DNA from: Phellopilus nigrolimitatus
Lineage: Eukaryota > Basidiomycota > Agaricomycetes > Hymenochaetales > Hymenochaetaceae
Length of the DNA stretch: 15,344 bases
Direction of reading: 5' to 3'
NCBI GenBank assembly: GCA_021029095.1
Contig: JAJOHG010000527.1
Coordinates: forward strand, 1 to 15,344
A program made the position numbers and the translations under genes. The notes below the pieces were generated by a model. It was not told where the DNA came from. It was given only the letters and a program-made list of their open reading frames with translations, and did no database searches. This document shows positions 1-9,599 of the stretch, in pieces (position 1 is the first letter of the stretch; every line of letters begins with the position of its first letter).

Positions 1-637
1 GTGAAAAATGTACATACTTGTAAAGGCGCAGATTTGGGTGACGAAAAAAGGAATGTACATTGTGAGTAATGCCAAGCAGGATTGGCCCTGAGTTCGCTTC
101 CAAAGAATAGTTAGGAACCAACTTGTAGCAAAAGATGCGACGGTCATAAATCGCATCCATTAGTTCCTCTCCCATAGAAATAATACTTAAACGGTGGGAA
201 GCGAAATACGCCGACATGTTACTCCTGATAGTTGCTCACCAGAAGAACGGAAGCTTGGATACTCGTTAAAAGTACTATATGCCATGCTGTTTTCGTGTAA
301 GAGGCAATGTCCGTAACAGGAAATTTTCGATATACTTGAGGGGTTCCTTTCCAGAGTTCGAACACACTCCTAACTCAACAAACCGGAAAGCTCCGAAAAG
401 AAATCTTTGTTGCACACTGGCTTCCGGCATTGAAACCGGGTGATTTTTGGAAGTGTAAGATTGTCTTCTGTGCTTGCTTCTGGATCTTCGATTGTTGAAA
501 CCAGATTTTTCTCGGTCGGAAATCTTTTGAAAATAGCATTAACAGGTAGGCAATGATGAGTGACGACAAGTGTCGTGCTATCAGACGGCAACGCAACCGC
601 CTTCTTCTTTAGGGTGACCGAAGACTTTTCTGACCAA
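1..637 (-). CDS. Tentative unrecognised spliced gene, partial at left edge
   Basis: I do not recognise this protein. On the minus strand a coding-like frame runs from an acceptor near 638 (ATACAG) to 384. It continues in phase through an intron at 335-383 (GTTTGT...CTCAAG, 49 bases) into 240-334, where a GTGAGC donor follows at 239. A third open frame then runs from about 217 off the window edge without a stop. Joining exons two and three in frame needs a poor, purine-rich acceptor near 185. The first frame includes the peptide TRFQCRKPVCNKDFFSELSG and the second TKTAWHIVLLTSIQ. No domain, signal peptide or catalytic motif is evident. A short ATG frame at 836-877 (MDRADESANVPSD) could be a first exon, in which case the palindrome at 700-846 would lie against its intron. 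Phase agreement at one intron is the main support, and chance is not excluded. Confidence 0.25.
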
Positions 638-699
638 CTGTATATGTAATAACTTATTTACTATTAATTAATAATACTATTGATAAGATATGTGAGCGT

Positions 700-846
700 C
701 TTCAGTAGTGATGCCGGAAGGCAAGGCAAGGCAACCTCGACACCAAATCACTTGATTTGGATGCGAATCAATGATGGCTCGTCCAAATCAAGTAATTTGG
801 TGTCGAGGTACCTTGACCTTGCCTTCCGGCCATCACTAGTCTGAAG
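700..846. repeat. Long imperfect palindrome (fold-back / MITE-like element)
   Basis: The left arm, about 700-761, pairs with the right arm, about 782-846. Read inward, both arms run TTCAG..TAGTGATG.CCGGAAGGCAAGG, then CCTCGACACCAAAT, then ACTTGATTTGGA, with only a few substitutions and about three missing bases in the left arm. A spacer of about 20 bases separates them. The arms also contain short internal direct repeats (GCAAGGCAAGGCAA). I see no coding capacity and no clear target-site duplication. The flank to the left (about 640-690) is very AT-rich. The structure fits a fold-back element or MITE, and its transcript would form a hairpin of about 60 base pairs. No second copy is evident in this window. 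Confidence 0.85.
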
Positions 847-849
847 GAA

Positions 850-3150
850 CATTTGCGGACTCGTCTGCACGATCCATCGTACAGCAAGCTGTCAAGAACC
901 AGGGAAAAAAAAAAACATAACAGCTATCTGGTCTTATGTAACGTATACATATTATGTTCACACTTATATGTCTTATAAACTCTCTTTAACAATTGAAACG
1001 GTCTTCTTTGATCTAGAAATTGCACATATATACCAAATCCCAGGACATAATATAGAATTGTAATACGAAGCTGCGGGTAGGTGTCTTCACGTACCATAAA
1101 CGTACCTGCCGATGAAGAACTCATGTGGAGCAGATTTCTCGCGAAATGATATGCTGGATCGCTTGGAAACTCCGGCTTTACTTATCCGTCTGAGGGTAAC
1201 TGAATGGGTTGAACAAAACACAGATTCTCCGCTATACTGACCAAAGAAGGTGCGTGCCTTTCGGTCACAGAGGCTTGAACTTTGAACTCGACGATTGATT
1301 CTACAATAACCTTTCTCTTTGTTTGTTAGAAACTAAAGCCAAAAAAGTGAAATCTCCCTGTGAAACAAGGCGTTGACGTCCAGGATGGTGAGATGTCAGC
1401 AAAAGGGATTTCCTGATTGATCTCAAGGATGGGGTTTAAGGAAATGTAAAGTCTGACTTCAGATTTCAAATCCCATCAACGACCATGCGAGGTCGACGGT
1501 GTTGGAACAAGTGTCTCCCTTCCCCTCCAACTAATTCAACTTCAAAGATCCGACATATTCATGTAGGTAAAAGCGCCAAGATGTAGGTTTGGAGTTGAGC
1601 TATCTTCATATGAAGCTTGACGGGGACTAGCATATCACCGAGGATCGCTTCATCAGTTCTCCGAAGTGAAGAACAATGGAGCGATGACTGTAAGTCGGCA
1701 TGATGACATAGCAGGGATTAATAATTTATTGCTTTTTTGACTACCATTGAAAAAGTTTACAGGACGATCTGGAAACTCGCACAGGCTGTCGCGTCTGCCA
1801 CCCGTCCCGATATACTGCGTACCTGTGGGGATCGGAAGAAGTTTCCAGCGCTTGCAATGCGCATAAAGACGGTGTGTTACCATGCTCTCAAGTGATCACG
1901 CGCCTCGAAGTACTGGACACAGATCGAAAGAAGACATTCAATGCAACGTGGAAAAGCAATTTGAAGAGATTGACGCACCGATGGCTGCTAATATATAGCG
2001 GCAAGAAAATAAGCGACAAGCGGATTAGCAACGAACAGACTCATTCCGCCAATAAGAAACAAATGATAAGCCAATGGTGGTCCGGCTCCGTCTACCGCAG
2101 CTACCATAGAAATATATTGAGAATATTTAACTACACTTGGCTACTGGCAAGCTTTCAGCAGGGCTGCACAACAACGTGGATCTGGATGAGGATAAGAGCC
2201 GCACGAACTTCAGATGCCATTTTTCTTCTCCAAATCTTTCGAAGGTACAAAGGGGGGGAAGTAGGCATCAGTATAGACAGGCGATACTTACGGTGTTAAA
2301 ACGGGTTTCGCCTTATCTCGCACGCACATAGGAAACCAACAGTAAGCTAGAGACAGCAGTATGGACGACTCCTTTTTAGACAAGGTTGAGGGTGAAGGGA
2401 ACAGATGTCAGGCTGATTCGAGACTCCAGGACGCCTCCTAAGAGTGTCGCCACGTCCTTGGCCGTCGATTCAGCGCCGCAAAGCATGGTTCAGGCGAGGC
2501 AGTCCACAGGCCATCAGACACGTCTTCGTAGCTCTTGCCCGAGAAGCGGTATATCCTAGAGAGAAATTCAAGACGAAATCGGGAATAACCGATAGGTCGC
2601 GGAAATGAAAAGAGAAGTTCTAAAGAAAATGCCGAGAAGCAGACGAACAAAACGAGTGTGTTACGTGAATCTCACCGTGCACTTCACCAGACCAATCAAG
2701 GGCGATGAACTTTTTTTATCAATAGGAATGGAGATCGTCAATTTCCAAAAGGTACCGTGACAAGCAGAGAAACAAGAGGGCGAGGAGAAAAGCTCTTTTT
2801 TTTCTGAGAGTCGAGCCCCTTTCATAAAATTTCCGCAAGCTGATCCCAGGGAACCAGCTACCGACACCATGAATGTTCATAGTTTGCTACGTGGGCTCGC
2901 CGTGTCCAGGTCTTCTTGAAATTGAATGCTTCTGAGTCTTTAATCAATCCGTCCGAAAGGCATAAATAAATAGTACTTTGAGTATAAGTTTTCAGCTCGT
3001 AAGCCAAGCTGTTCAATTTTGAGTATGCGCTTGTTTCACAAGTTGAGGGATGAAGAAGAGAGGAATGTACATGTACATGTAATTTGCTCAACAAAAGCCG
3101 CGCTACCTTGAAAGGAAAGTGAAGATCATCAATTCATTCTCAAATAGGAA
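850..3150. other. Long stretch without a recognisable gene
   Basis: Apart from the small ORF at 1988-2107, I could not assemble a convincing gene on either strand. Several open frames of 60-140 codons exist on both strands but lack recognisable motifs and phase-consistent introns joining them. A GTAAGT donor is present on the minus strand near 2290. An adenine run lies at about 904-916. A TGTACATGTACATG repeat lies at about 3066-3080. The right end is the promoter side of NUP85. Confidence 0.5.
1988..2107 (-). CDS. Possible 39-residue single-pass membrane micropeptide
   Basis: An ATG frame of 39 codons ends at TAG (1988-1990). After a short N-terminus (MVAAVDGAGPP) it is almost wholly hydrophobic: LAYHLFLIGGMSLFVANPLV is followed by AYFLAAIY. 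This would make one membrane-spanning helix, or a tight pair, with no charged residue after position 6. I do not recognise it as OST4, Yos1, a TOM subunit or another small fungal membrane protein that I know. No promoter, intron or neighbour supports it, so a chance frame is quite possible. Confidence 0.2.
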   Translation of the reverse strand: MVAAVDGAGPPLAYHLFLIGGMSLFVANPLVAYFLAAIY

Positions 3151-3155
3151 AGCGA

Positions 3156-3161
3156 ACGCGT
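3156..3161. promoter_or_regulatory. ACGCGT (MCB-like) element upstream of NUP85
   Basis: A perfect ACGCGT lies about 150 bases before the chosen NUP85 start, inside a CG-rich patch (GAACGCGTCGCGTCGTTCG) in otherwise AT-balanced sequence. In fungi ACGCGT is the binding core for MBF-type G1/S factors. A role here is inferred only from position and motif. Confidence 0.3.
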
Positions 3162-3311
3162 CGCGTCGTTCGTCGTTTCATGCTCCTTGTGTCTTGTTCT
3201 GCTCGACTACTTGCCAATCCTAAGCCAAAATCCTACGGCACTCGGAAGAAGTCTCTCGTCACAATCCGTAAGAATTCGTACGGTCGATACCGAAAATTTC
3301 CCTCTTGCAGG

Positions 3312-6087
3312 ATGACTATAACGCCCCGACATTTGAGTCTGGTGCCTCCTCTATACGAAGAGAACCATCTTGCCGAGTTCCTGGAATCCGGTCAAACTGT
3401 TTCGTTTGCTCTCTCGCCTCGCTCGAACACGTTGGCAGCTTACGCGACACCCCTTAAAGTGAGCCAGGATGTCAATATTGCGATTGGGAGCTCAACAGAT
3501 ACCCAGTGCACCCCAGAAGCAAGTTCATCGGCCGAAGATGTTCAGCAGGAGGACGTGTACACCGCTGGATGGGATAAGCCACCGACGGGTGAAAGAAGAG
3601 TTGTCAGTAGTTTCCGGGATAATCTGGTTTGTTTGCTGGTCTGAAATCATCTGTTCAGTTCGTCACAGATACGTCTGTGATCTTTGCAGCCTGTCAAAAG
3701 CTCGTAGAGCCTACAATATTAGGTGGACAGGAGCTGTTGGTATTTTTTTAACTCTAGAAGTGCTCGATCTGACTTGTGCCGAACAGAATGCGCTCATCCG
3801 GAAACCTCGCAAAATTCAGGAAGGTTGCTAGCAACTACATTTTGCACCTACAGGACTGCTGGGTTCACTCCACGGTGAGCAGTGCTCTTAGGACATTATG
3901 GCATCATGGGAATCGTCTGACATCGATCCTACTGTTGTCGCTAGCAATTGATGTCTAGTCCTGAAGGACCACCCCAATTTACTGGGGACCATTACAGATC
4001 ATTGTATACTTCGTTATCACTGTTCCAGACACTCTATCTTCCAGAAGATGGAATCGAGGATGTCCCTGTTGGAGACGAACTTCTAGAATGGCTGAATACA
4101 CATTTCATTGAGCCTTCGACAGAAGAGGGGGACCAGCTGAGCGCGCTAGAGCGTCCATGGGAGGACGAGATCTTTTGGCCTTATCTCGTTCGGTGTGAAA
4201 AAATGAAACTCTTACCTGATTCATTTACTCATGCAAACACAGGGCAACTCTTCGTGGCCTATTGAAGTCATCGATATTTTTCCTGCGCAGCCTCGCAAAG
4301 CACCCTTTGGAAAGCCTTCAACAGATAGCCGAACATCTGGTAGAGTTACTACAAAAGCATCCTCGTCAAAGATATTTCAGTACCGAGAAGGAATTCTTCA
4401 CCACCTCACGCCGTTGGAGAGACCGAGCGAAGGTCCTTCGTATTGAGCTCGACCGCGTCTCCGAAAGTGAGCGGAATGACGGCTTCGAAAACTGGTGGGA
4501 CAATGTCAGCGATTTACTTGGTATTTTGGAAGGGAGAGAAGATGTCTTGCAGAGGGTTTGTACTGACCTGGGTGGTGGATGGAAAGAAATGGTGTGCACT
4601 TACGGGGTTTGGATCGATGTCGGCTTGAGAAGGTCTGAACTTCCGTGCGTCCCCTCATACATTACCTACTATTGGGTGCGAATGTCTGCTGATAACTTTG
4701 TATCAGTGATATTGTTGGAAGGACCTTGTCAAATATACCTCCAGATCCTACTGACAAGGAAGACTCTCTTCACGCTGAATTATCTCAGGGCCGTCCTATC
4801 CGAGCCTTAGCGATTGCGCAGGAGATGGATCGTTGGCTTGCAGCTCATTTGGCAGATATTATGGTGCCTCTCGGCCTATTGGATTCCGAGGCAGATGAAG
4901 AGTATGATTTTCCCTTACTTAGTCAGGTCTGGGTCTGACTATTCCCCCCAGAACTGGTCTTACAACTCGTGATCAGTACGTGCTGGCGTATGCAGATTAC
5001 CTGCATTCTGATCCAGGGTTGTGGCGACTCACTGTCGATTATCTCTATACTTGCGGGGAAATCGGAAAGGAAATGGCGGATGAGGTTTTAGTACGTGTTC
5101 CATTAAGTATAGATGATTCGCCATTGTCCAAGAGCAAGAACCGAGAAGGGGTTCATAATACTTCTATGGAAGTTGAGATGAATACCCAAATTGAGGATGG
5201 TGATCTCTCTGGCGTGGTCAAAGAACTCAACAAGACTTGCTTCGACTATCAAAGAGAGCATGTTCGTCGAATGATCTGCCGAGTAAGTTGTCTCGCGGAT
5301 CTAATACTGCTATGACTTACGCGAAGCGCGGTGCATTAGGTAGCTGCACAAAAGCTTGTAAAGCTCAAGAAATACGGACTGGCTGTTTCGTACTGCAGAT
5401 CAGCCGAAGATTGGACGGGACTCGGGCATATCGTGGACAGCGTCATGGAGGAGTACATAGTTCACGGTGAGTTTTCGAATCGACTTGCCTTGTCAAGTTT
5501 TCATATTTACCTGCGGACGTAATGAATCCAGGACCATTACGCTATGTCCCTCTTGTTGCCGACATCTCACCGTCACTTCAAGAACTTCGAGCGGAGCCTG
5601 GTCCCCAAGGTGTTTTTATCCACCGACTCATGTTCGCGGTCCGATATGCAGAATTTCATCAACGCAACATGCAGGGTGATACGGAAAATGCTGCGCTTGA
5701 TCTTGTGTCTATGTTTGAAGAGGATCTTGCCCCCAGAGCGTGGTGGGGTGTCTTGCTGAATGATGCCATCCCGTTCATGCAAGATGGTTCGTCTTTTAGA
5801 TTCGCGTATCAAATTCGAAGCCTGACATTTCGACAGACTATCATCTGTTCATCCCGTCAAATACAGTTTGTCTTCTCCTGAAACGTCTAGAGGAGATCAC
5901 TTTGAGAACAACTCAAGGATGTGGAGATGATTACCTTGGCGTTCTGGTCCGGATTCTGAAAGTCGCAGGATCCAAAGAAGCCCTTAGACACCTTCATTTT
6001 TTGCGTCTAGCATTGGCTCGATATCTAGCGAGATGCACTCTGGCAGGTCCTTTTGGGTCGAATGGCATTTCTGCGCACGAAATTTGA
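3312..6087 (+). CDS. NUP85: Nucleoporin Nup85 (nuclear-pore Y-complex scaffold), 10 exons
   Basis: Nup85 is an ACE1-type helical scaffold protein of the Nup84/Nup107 (Y) complex in the pore coat. I read ten exons: 3312-3602, 3659-3735, 3787-3874, 3945-4192, 4243-4644, 4707-4901, 4952-5282, 5340-5466, 5532-5786 and 5837-6087. They total 2265 bases, giving 754 aa plus TGA; human Nup85 is 656 aa. The N-terminus (VSFALSPRSNTLA) would form the inserted blade for the Seh1 propeller. Diagnostic stretches are FENWWDNVSDLLGILEGRE, RWLAAHLADIMVPLGLLDSE, HSDPGLWRLTVDYLYTCGEI, a segment matching the vertebrate AMKAV...LSWSIRAKD block, and near the C-terminus LRLALARYLAR (about 727-737), almost identical to vertebrate LRLALARNLAR. 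Nine introns of 50-70 bases all keep the frame. Intron 1 (GTCAGT) and intron 2 (GTTGGT, 3736-3786) have weaker donors and are the least certain. The frame is open upstream to 3180, but family-like sequence begins at MTITPRHLSLVPP. Confidence 0.93.
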
Positions 6088-6900
6088 AGGTATGATTCGG
6101 ACTGTCTTCTCACGGACACTATGTATGAACGTCTCGTTATGAAGCAGTTTTGCTTCGCTCCTGAAGTACCTTAAAAGTAGTCTCGTATCCAGACCAGGTT
6201 TTTCTTGATGTTATTGACGTGTTAAAGAGTTTCCATGTATGTCTGGTTTGTTTGTGCTGTTTTGTCGCTCGTATGACGGAATTATAAATATGTTAAATTA
6301 AAGATGTTAATGATGAACTTGGACAGATCAACGTGGAGTCCGAGAGGGGATCACAATCGCTTGCGGCACTGGGAGGAGGCCAGCGGCTCACTCGGTCGAC
6401 CACCAGGCAAAATAGGCGGCATAAACCGAAAAAGGGAAAAAAATGGCGCGCGACAGCGGAGAATCGGTCAAGCTGAACTAACGAGAATGATGGCTTGTCG
6501 AGAGCCGACGGAAGTACTTCCATTTCCATTTGTATTTTTCATAATAATTTGTCTTGACCTGAAGCAACAGGCTTCAGAGTCAGCGTATTCTTCAAACTAC
6601 CTGTCTCCAATCACCACTGACTACATATACGTTATGTGGGCACTGCGGATTTGATGTGTTTTCTCAAAAGGAAAATCAGCAAGCGTCACGCAGTTCTAAC
6701 CCCCGCCGTCTTAGAATACGCGGTGATTAAGATTGACTTTCGACCTTCTTCCATTCGACAATGTGGCACGAGGAGCTGCGTCGATCTCGTTGCAGAATGC
6801 TAACGTTCCTGCCACTAACCTGTACTTGGACTGATTTTTGGTCAACTTCAGGACCGGGGCGCTCCGCCGAGGTACCCGCGAACGTCTAGACCAAAGACAC
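6088..6900. other. NUP85 3' flank, no gene seen
   Basis: This contains the NUP85 3' untranslated region and intergenic DNA. Frames at about 6293-6654 on both strands are low-complexity and have no recognisable motif. I see no RNA gene or repeat. Confidence 0.5.
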
Positions 6901-6901
6901 T

Positions 6902-7150
6902 ATGTTATACGTGTACGTACGAAGTGCACTGAGCTTAAAGTTTAGCTCGCTTGCTCAGGATGCCATTGGATTTGATATCAGTATAGGTTCTGTGCTCTTG
7001 TAAGTACCTTTCTGTACTTGCTCTGGACAGGACGAGAGGCAAGTCAGGCCAGTCTCTCGCGGGATTCGCTAGACGGTGGATCTCTCCCCGGAATCTAGCT
7101 GATCTATTGGTCCTAAGACTTGTGCATTTTTATGTACGCTGCTTGCGCTG
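6902..7150 (+). CDS. Weak candidate two-exon small gene, unrecognised
   Basis: An ATG at 6902 opens a frame (MLYVYVRSALSLKFSSLAQD and on) that reaches a textbook GTAAGT donor at 7000. Splicing to an acceptor at 7052 (GGCCAG, 53-base intron) keeps a frame open through peptide AGFARRWISPRNLADLLVLR to a TGA near 7148, about 64 codons in all. I recognise no family. Support is limited to the strong donor and the preserved phase. The acceptor lacks a good pyrimidine tract, so this may be noise. Confidence 0.15.
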
Positions 7151-7626
7151 AGCGGGTGGCTCGATCCGAGCCCTCGTGTTGAATCGCCGCGCCGCGCACG
7201 TCACCCTTCGGAGTCCGTGAAATCCCTGGTGCCCCAAAACTTAACGTGCTGCTCGTGTTGTGCGATTAAAACTCTGCCGTCGCTCGCCCCTTTTCACACG
7301 ATCGTTCGAACCCGAATAAATCTGCAGTGTTTGACAGCTCAGTTTCTGTCTGGAACCAGTCGGAAGCGCACCTTACCTCTCCTGCTCGTTTCATTTGGAG
7401 CTCATCCAAGAACTCGGTCCTTAAGACTTCTCCAGCTGTACAGGCTTGTCTCAGAGCTGATGACGGTGCAAGATGAAGCCTGCTTCTGATGCCCAATAGT
7501 CAAAGCAGTAATCTATCAACTTGGAGTTCAACCGCAAGTGCGGGCGCGGTTCTAGGCTTGCCCCGTTTCCAAGATGCGTGCAACTCTGTCGCGTAATGCT
7601 GCTATTGGGCGCGGCTCCCGAGAAGC

Positions 7627-7632
7627 TATAAA
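7627..7632 (+). promoter_or_regulatory. TATA box of the small Cys-rich gene
   Basis: A TATAAA hexamer lies about 90 bases upstream of the 5'-UTR intron (7720-7784) and 174 bases before the ATG at 7801. The preceding 500 bases are comparatively CG-rich and hold no gene I can support, so this is the natural promoter region. Confidence 0.45.
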
Positions 7633-7719
7633 GCCATCTTGTACATGAGACGATGCAGCAACGCAAAAGTCTTTCACTCTCAAGTCCGTCCACGGTACAC
7701 GAAAAGTCTCCTCATAAAG

Positions 7720-7784
7720 GTGAGGCTCTCTTTATCACCAAGGCTCTTGGTCTTTTCTGAACGCGCGCTGTTGTATCCGTTTAG
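7720..7784 (+). other. 5'-UTR intron of the small Cys-rich gene
   Basis: The 65-base segment begins GTGAGG, contains a branch-like TTCTGAAC and ends CCGTTTAG. No upstream ATG joins in frame to the coding exon across this intron: the two ATGs at 7645 and 7653 end in the wrong phases. I therefore read it as an untranslated leader intron. The two small leader ATGs would be upstream ORFs. Confidence 0.45.
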
Positions 7785-7800
7785 AATACGAAAAGGCATA

Positions 7801-8133
7801 ATGTGCTTTGATCTTGTCTCATATGCCGAGTACTCTTGTCGCCACCGAGTTGAAATCGCGCGCCAGCGTGTAAGTATCTGCGATTCTCTTTCTACTGTGT
7901 ACTTTGCGTGATGGTCTCAAATTGTAGATGGATTGCAATGGTCGGAAGTGTGCATTTAGTCAGCTTCACGGTCGCCAAAACCACGACTGCGAAGCAACAT
8001 GTCTTCAAATGTAAGTATCGGGTGTGCTTAGCCGCTATGTTTAATAAACTCATCTGGACACAGGCTTCAACCGTCGAATGGGATAGTTGTCGAGGACAGG
8101 CCTGAAAAGTGCGGGCCTCGCTGTTCTTCTTAG
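7801..8133 (+). CDS. Small cysteine-rich, probably zinc-binding protein, 73 aa, 3 exons
   Basis: The exons are 7801-7869, 7928-8010 and 8064-8133 (222 bases, 73 aa plus TAG). Both introns begin GTAAGTAT, end TTGTAG and ACACAG, and preserve phase (0 and 2). The protein starts MCFDLVSYAEYSCRHRVE. It has cysteines at 2, 13, 26, 31, 44, 48, 67 and 71 and histidines at 15, 37 and 42, in the order C-x10-C-x-H, DC-x4-C-x5-H, C-x3-C, C-x3-C. This resembles a family of short, uncharacterised Agaricomycete proteins that begin with MC, have a YxCxH segment, a DCN..C..S..H segment and a closing Cys pair. That family link is from memory and unchecked. The spacing suggests metal binding. There is no signal peptide or membrane segment, so an intracellular location is likely. 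The exons are too short to stand out as ORFs, and the function is unknown. Confidence 0.68.
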
Positions 8134-8468
8134 AACTATCATTTTACTTCTGGACTCGGTTCTGAACGATTTCTCAACAGCAAAGGACTCACTTTTCTTT
8201 ACTTCACAGACTCTCTCGGACTGTCATATATTCCTCATTAGATTCTTGTTTTCGTTTCGCATTGATTTATTTAGTTGCTCGTTCAGTATAAATGTATATA
8301 CACGACGTCGTAGCAGTGTTTGAAGCTTGGCATTATATTCGGCGTTAAGGTTGTAGGTGTGGCTAAACAGTTTCTTTAGTAAAAGAGTTGACACGTAACA
8401 AATTCCAATTGCGCGTTGTACACCTTAGTCTAAGTTCCTTCGTCTGAAACCACTGGTAGAGGTCTTCA
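8134..8468. other. 3' flank of the Cys-rich gene, no gene seen
   Basis: AT-richer, pyrimidine-rich sequence follows the stop at 8133. It is the likely 3' untranslated region and the shared terminator zone with the tentative minus-strand gene ending at 8469. I see no other feature. Confidence 0.4.
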
Positions 8469-9390
8469 TCAAGTTTGGGATGGTTTCCCAGACCAACCGT
8501 CGAAGACTTGCTGAGACAATGGTCGGGTCAGGATTAATCGTGCCAAACTATGTCGGGATTTCTGTTCCTGCCCATGGCCAATGGAGATTAAAACGCTTCG
8601 CTGACCGCTTGCTTTAAGCATTTTTGTGAGTAAAGTTTCGGAGAACCCCAGAAGAAGGCCAGCTGTAAAAGACTCTTTGAGCACTGTCCCTTGACCGACT
8701 GATTCGGCTGCGACGATCGGTCGAAGTTCTTCCATCGGGAAGAGGACGATCGCAAAAGGCACCCTTCTAGACACGCAAAAAGGGTAAGTGTAGAATAGAT
8801 GAAATTAATATGAACTGCGCGTACCCTCGTACTTTGGTGCGGTTGAAATTTTAACAACGATGGTGTCCTCTGGGAGAGACTTTGTTTCTGCAGGTGAGTA
8901 GCGCGTCCTACCTTCTATTGCGGCCTCGGCCCTTCCTCAGAAACGAATCGGCAAGAACACAACCGCCGAAGTGCGAGTCTCGGGTCAGACACTTCTCCTT
9001 GCTTGCACAGAAGGCGTTGAGATGCTGGAAAGCTCCACACGCGCGTTCTGAGATGCAGAGAGAAACCTATGATCGATGCACGTGTTTTTCCTCGGAGACA
9101 AAGATATATTTCAGTCTCGGCCAGAGAAGGATAATCGTGAGATCCTCATGAGTTTCGAGCGTTGAAAAAGCCATGCAGGGAAGGCAGAAAAATAGGAGAA
9201 GAAGCTTATGGCCATTATCTGGAAGACGTGCCTTATACAGACGCGAGCAAAGCACCATTTTGACGTAAATCGAGCCGCCGACCCTACATTCAGCCAAAGT
9301 CCAGCCAAGGTCGACCATGAATAAGTTATTCGATGGCTGAATTGAGCCACATGATTTTTGCCTTTTTCTATCGAGCGGTGGAGATAGCAT
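8469..9390 (-). CDS. Tentative unrecognised 4-exon gene, 232 aa
   Basis: I do not recognise this product. The model on the minus strand is ATG at 9390, with exons 9390-9100, 9047-8993, 8887-8833 and 8766-8469 ending in TGA. The total is 699 bases (232 aa) and every junction keeps phase. The introns are 9099-9048 (GTCTCC...TCTCAG, 52 bases), 8992-8888 (GTGTCT...CTGCAG, 105 bases) and 8832-8767 (GTACGA...GTCTAG, 66 bases). Codon choice in the first and last exons looks coding. The protein has a basic start, a hydrophobic stretch at about 63-75 (LLLLFFCLPCMAF) and a C-terminal part containing RVPFAIVLFPMEELRPIV. A GTAAGT donor at about 9452 with an acceptor at 9391 suggests an upstream exon or leader intron. 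The donors of the first two introns are weak and no domain supports the model. Confidence 0.35.
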
Positions 9391-9599
9391 CTGGAACTTA
9401 ATGGAGGCCTCGAAGGTAAGGGACCTGGAGACCTTAACCAATGAACACTTACATGGTCATTCAAAAGCTCGTTCTTACCCTTCCCCGGTCTCTCGCTGAA
9501 AACGGCGGCTGGGTTCCAATGATTTGATACGGCAAAGAACTCTATCACTTCGTGGGTTCTTTTTATCAATTCAATTGATGTAGAAGGGCTCACACCAGA

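Noticed and set aside
345..375. GTTCGAAC-type motifs resembling a tRNA T-loop (also near 7305 and 10533)
   Set aside because: The flanking bases do not form a T-stem and no matching acceptor or anticodon stems are nearby. I see no tRNA genes in the window.
1874..2299. 141-codon plus-strand ORF
   Set aside because: It has no recognisable motif, its codon use is not coding-like, and no introns or neighbours support it.
3180..3311. In-frame 44-codon extension upstream of the NUP85 start
   Set aside because: The sequence is basic and unlike the family. Nup85-like sequence begins at the ATG at 3312, so I treated this as leader.
7217..7489. 90-codon plus-strand ORF
   Set aside because: It lies in the promoter region of the Cys-rich gene and has no family motif and no intron signals.
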